NCBI GenBank assembly: GCA_964537245.1
Contig: CAZHZL010000084.1
Coordinates: 1-9,690 of the forward strand
Direction of reading: 5' to 3'
Source of the DNA: UMGS1840 sp964537245
Lineage (GTDB): Bacteria; Bacillota; Clostridia; UMGS1840
DNA: 9,690 nt
Shown here: one piece after another, positions 7,414-9,690 of the stretch
How positions within the stretch are numbered: position 1 is the first letter of the stretch
How the letters are laid out: every line of letters starts with the position of its first letter
Notes under the pieces: model-generated
Seen by the model: the letters and a program-made list of their open reading frames with translations, nothing else
Database searches by the model: none
What the model was told of the DNA's origin: nothing
Translations under genes and position numbers: made by a program

Positions 7414-8433
7414 TTATTCTATAAATCCATTACCTGAAAACATCTTTACCCAATCAGATGTTGTAATATCTCCGCCGTTTCCGCTTAGCAAATCGCCGGC
7501 GCTTACTCCGTCTTTGGGTTCATTTATGAAACTACCATTCTCATCAATTTGTATTTTATAATACAGTTCATCTTTGCCTACGAAAATGATATTTGCTTTT
7601 CCATTAACGAAATTACCGGCAGCACAAATCTCTATATTATCAAAAGCGGGAGCACTATAAAATCTTTGTGCTAAAAGACCTCCGCCAGAGCCTGTTTTTA
7701 GTGCTAATACACTGCCATCGGTTTTTACATATATTAGATTACAAAATACATTTCCATTTACTTCGCCCCATTTGTTGCCGCATCTTGCATATCCGTTTAC
7801 AAATGAGCCGAGACCAATGTCCAGATCATACCAGCTTATATGGGTTTCAAGAGGGATTAAATCGCCGCTTTTATCAAGTACATATGCAGCTTCTTTTCCA
7901 TAGTTGTTTTGAGAAAGAACAACTATGCATTTTCCTTCGGAAAACTGTGAAAACTTTAATACTCCGTCATATTCTTCATATGTAAAAACTTCATTGTCGT
8001 TTTTATCAACAACCAGCCAGTTGCCACTTGAGTTTTTCACCCATGCGACATCATCGCTAAAACGTTCAGCTTCTTTGTATGTTCCAGTAAGATAATTTCC
8101 GTTTTTGTCAATTGCTCGGTATTGATTGTTTCCAACCTCTACCCAAGCCGCATCATTATAAAATGGATTAACATCAGTATACTCGCTTGTCATTTCAATT
8201 AAAAAGTTACCTTTTGTATCAATCAATCCATAAAGTGTAGCATCGGAATTATATGTTACTTCTTCACGTGTAACCCATTGAACGCCGTCATTGAATTCAC
8301 CGACCGCTCTGCAGTCAAGTTTCTCATAATTGATTTTCGGCGTGTTATCCTTACCCCCAGAAGAGCAAGAAGTGATAACAAGCATCGCAGAGATTAATAA
8401 TAGGAAAATTACAGCAAATTTTGTTTTTTTCAT
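7414..8433 (-). CDS. WG-repeat lipoprotein
   Basis: A 339-residue lipoprotein. The N-terminus is MKKTKF, a hydrophobic core and the lipobox ITSC, with Cys23 as the lipidation site, followed by a Ser/Gly-rich tether. The mature part carries about six degenerate WG-type repeats of 30-40 residues, near residues 44, 86, 122, 160, 208 and 272. Each has an aromatic 'F..D.AWV' strand and a following 'xxIDKNGN' turn, for example FYNDAAWVEV...YRAIDKNGNYL and FSDDVAWVKN...WLVVDKNDNEV. WG repeats form beta-rich surface or periplasm-type domains with no fixed enzymatic role. The start is the ATG at 8433, 7 nt after GGAGGA; a TTG at 8448 in the same frame lies against that site and is rejected. It is the first gene after the promoter at 8472-8480 and precedes the large SLH protein gene by 25 bp. 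Ligand unknown. Confidence 0.85.
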   Translation of the reverse strand: MKKTKFAVIFLLLISAMLVITSCSSGGKDNTPKINYEKLDCRAVGEFNDGVQWVTREEVTYNSDATLYGLIDTKGNFLIEMTSEYTDVNPFYNDAAWVEVGNNQYRAIDKNGNYLTGTYKEAERFSDDVAWVKNSSGNWLVVDKNDNEVFTYEEYDGVLKFSQFSEGKCIVVLSQNNYGKEAAYVLDKSGDLIPLETHISWYDLDIGLGSFVNGYARCGNKWGEVNGNVFCNLIYVKTDGSVLALKTGSGGGLLAQRFYSAPAFDNIEICAAGNFVNGKANIIFVGKDELYYKIQIDENGSFINEPKDGVSAGDLLSGNGGDITTSDWVKMFSGNGFIE

Positions 8434-8440
8434 TAGACAT

Positions 8441-8446
8441 TCCTCC
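8441..8446 (-). promoter_or_regulatory. Ribosome binding site GGAGGA for the WG-repeat lipoprotein
   Basis: GGAGGA sits 7 nt before the ATG at 8433-8431. It overlaps the codons that would follow an alternative TTG start at 8448, so the shorter protein beginning MKKTKF is the right call. That start also gives a normal lipoprotein signal peptide. Confidence 0.8.
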
Positions 8447-8471
8447 AAAAAACATTTTTTTCATTAACAAC

Positions 8472-8480
8472 ATTATATCA
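8472..8480 (-). promoter_or_regulatory. Probable sigma-A extended -10 promoter of the envelope operon
   Basis: On the minus strand, TG-A-TATAAT is a perfect extended -10 element (TG at 8480-8479, TATAAT at 8477-8472). A -35 hexamer is not convincing: TTCGAC is near, but its spacing to the -10 is too long. Transcription would start around 8465, giving a short leader ending at the GGAGGA site. An A-run/T-run pair (AAAAAA.TG.TTTTTT) lies just before that site; it is too weak to call a terminator or attenuator. No terminator is seen after the upstream gene (stop at 8534), so some read-through from it is possible. Confidence 0.6.
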
Positions 8481-8533
8481 AATGATTGCTTTTTGCCTGT
8501 CGAACTCATTTAAGAAGGATGACATTACAGTGA

Positions 8534-9667
8534 TTAGAAGTACTTAAAAATGGCAGATTTTCTAAACTCCATACATTTAGTGGGATCCTTAAGTGCCTTT
8601 TTGAGCCATGCATGAGCTAAAACTTTATCTTTGCGAATATGACAATCTCCGTGATAATAACATAATCCCAGACAGTATTGTGCTCTAGAAGAACCAAGTT
8701 TTGCTGCTTCTTTAAAACATTTCCCGGCTAACTTTAGATTTTTCTCAACACCGTTTCCTTCTTCCAAGCAGAATCCATAATGCAGAATAGCATCAGGATT
8801 TTTAGCGGCAGCTGCAGTTTTAAGCATCTGGGCTTTTTCTTCTGAGGAAATGTCTGTTTGTGACATAGCAGTTTCAAATAGCTGAGATTCTGATTCTTTA
8901 CTTCGGTTATAAATACTTTTAAAATCAACAGTAAATATTTTATAAGTTCTTATAAAGTATATGATTAAATTTAGAACAGCCAATATACCGAAGGCAAGTA
9001 TGTATGGTACGCTTGCTATTAACATAGTACAGATAATGAGCAATGCATATCCAAAGAAGATTATTATTCCGCCATAGCCACCAATTGCTATATATAACCC
9101 AACAGCCTTAAATACTTCAATTAAGTTGATTTGTTCAAAAGGAACACTAAAACAAGACGAATCTATTCTTGAAAATTCTCCGAAAACACTTTTTGTGTAC
9201 TGAATAAACGAAAAAGTATATTCTCGTAAAAAATTACAATACGAAGAATCTTGTGTTTTCGAAATTACCATTTCTTTATCAAATAGCTCTAGAAACATAT
9301 TTTCTGCAGTATCAGGCAATATTTCATCCATTACTATTAGATTGGAATATGCGATTGTATCGAAGTTGAAGGAAAAGAGAGAAATATAAAGAACTCCTAA
9401 AACTACATAAGTGGAAAATATCAACCTCACAATTATAGAAGAAGAGAAGACACCAAAAAATTTTAGTAAAAAAACACCAGCAAATAACAAAGCAAAAACA
9501 AAGAGATTGTTAGCAAAAAAGGTGTCAACAAAACCTTCTAAAAATAAAAGGATCAAAAACGGAGCCATAACCAACATGGCTAATGCAAAAGAAATGAATC
9601 CCCAAATTCCGATTTTAAACATACCCCCGGCTAAAAGGGTATTTCCCCGATTTTGTGTAAACTCCAA
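8534..9667 (-). CDS. Multi-spanning membrane protein with cytoplasmic Sel1-repeat tail (5' end uncertain)
   Basis: About 377 residues as drawn. Hydrophobic segments lie near residues 19-44, 54-75, 78-100 and in a block 186-240 that can hold two or three helices. A loop of about 85 residues (101-185), with Cys144 and Cys172, separates the two groups. The C-terminus is soluble and has two Sel1-like (TPR-related) repeats: PDAILHYGFCLEEGNGVEKN with KCFKEAAKLG, then SRAQYCLGLCYYHG with AHAWLKKALK. These usually act as protein-docking surfaces. The start is doubtful: the TTG at 9667 has no ribosome binding site ahead of it (GGAG lies inside it and after it), the next ATG (9622) has GGGGG only one base away, and the frame is open up to 9690. 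The gene may begin outside the window. It lies 101 bp before the WG lipoprotein start and may have its own promoter. Function unknown. Confidence 0.75.
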   Translation of the reverse strand: MEFTQNRGNTLLAGGMFKIGIWGFISFALAMLVMAPFLILLFLEGFVDTFFANNLFVFALLFAGVFLLKFFGVFSSSIIVRLIFSTYVVLGVLYISLFSFNFDTIAYSNLIVMDEILPDTAENMFLELFDKEMVISKTQDSSYCNFLREYTFSFIQYTKSVFGEFSRIDSSCFSVPFEQINLIEVFKAVGLYIAIGGYGGIIIFFGYALLIICTMLIASVPYILAFGILAVLNLIIYFIRTYKIFTVDFKSIYNRSKESESQLFETAMSQTDISSEEKAQMLKTAAAAKNPDAILHYGFCLEEGNGVEKNLKLAGKCFKEAAKLGSSRAQYCLGLCYYHGDCHIRKDKVLAHAWLKKALKDPTKCMEFRKSAIFKYF

Positions 9668-9690
9668 AATGATAATATAATCTAAGTTAT

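Noticed and set aside
8446..8462. A-run/T-run palindrome before the WG lipoprotein gene as terminator or attenuator
   Set aside because: Stem is six A-T pairs with no GC, and the T-run abuts the ribosome binding site. It is probably just AT-rich leader sequence.

Overview
The window is AT-rich, and every convincing gene is read leftwards (minus strand). The gene content suggests a Gram-positive Firmicute of the class Clostridia, perhaps a gut or rumen type. It has strong Shine-Dalgarno sites (AAGGAG, GGAGGA), lipobox lipoproteins, an S-layer-homology (SLH) anchored surface protein with Listeria-Bacteroides (InlB B-type) repeats, a copper-amine-oxidase-N 'stalk' domain, WG repeats and Sel1 repeats. 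I cannot name a genus. No tRNA, rRNA, CRISPR array, transposase or phage gene is visible.

In transcription order (right to left): (1) 9667-8534, a multi-spanning membrane protein with a C-terminal Sel1-repeat tail, whose frame stays open to the right edge, so its true start is uncertain. (2) A short intergenic gap with an extended -10 promoter (8472-8480). (3) 8433-7414, a WG-repeat lipoprotein. (4) 7388-2640, a 1582-residue secreted multidomain protein: signal peptide, about 400 residues of unrecognised helical sequence, fibronectin-like domain, SH3b, CHAP cysteine hydrolase, ricin-type lectin, five InlB-type repeats, acidic linker and SLH region. (5) 2596-2255, a small two-helix membrane protein whose frame is cut by an in-frame TAG and then continues for 71 codons to a TGA at 2041-2039. 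(6) 2042-1701, a small lipocalin-like lipoprotein whose ATG overlaps that TGA. (7) 1687-173, a secreted protein with about nine propeller-like repeats and a C-terminal stalk domain. (8) A hairpin terminator at 140-100.

Genes 3 to 7 are separated by 25 bp, 43 bp, a 4-bp ATGA overlap (if the TAG is read through or is a recent mutation) and 13 bp. They lie between one promoter and one terminator, so they look like a single cell-envelope operon. Every product carries an export signal or membrane segments. The simplest joint reading is a surface module built around an SLH-anchored peptidoglycan-binding and probably peptidoglycan-cleaving protein, with two lipoproteins, a membrane protein and a repeat protein alongside. 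That shared role is inferred from context.

The observation most worth following is the in-frame amber codon at 2257-2255. The short ORF that ends there and the 'intergenic' 216 bp after it appear to be one gene for one PH-like membrane protein, either freshly broken or recoded.
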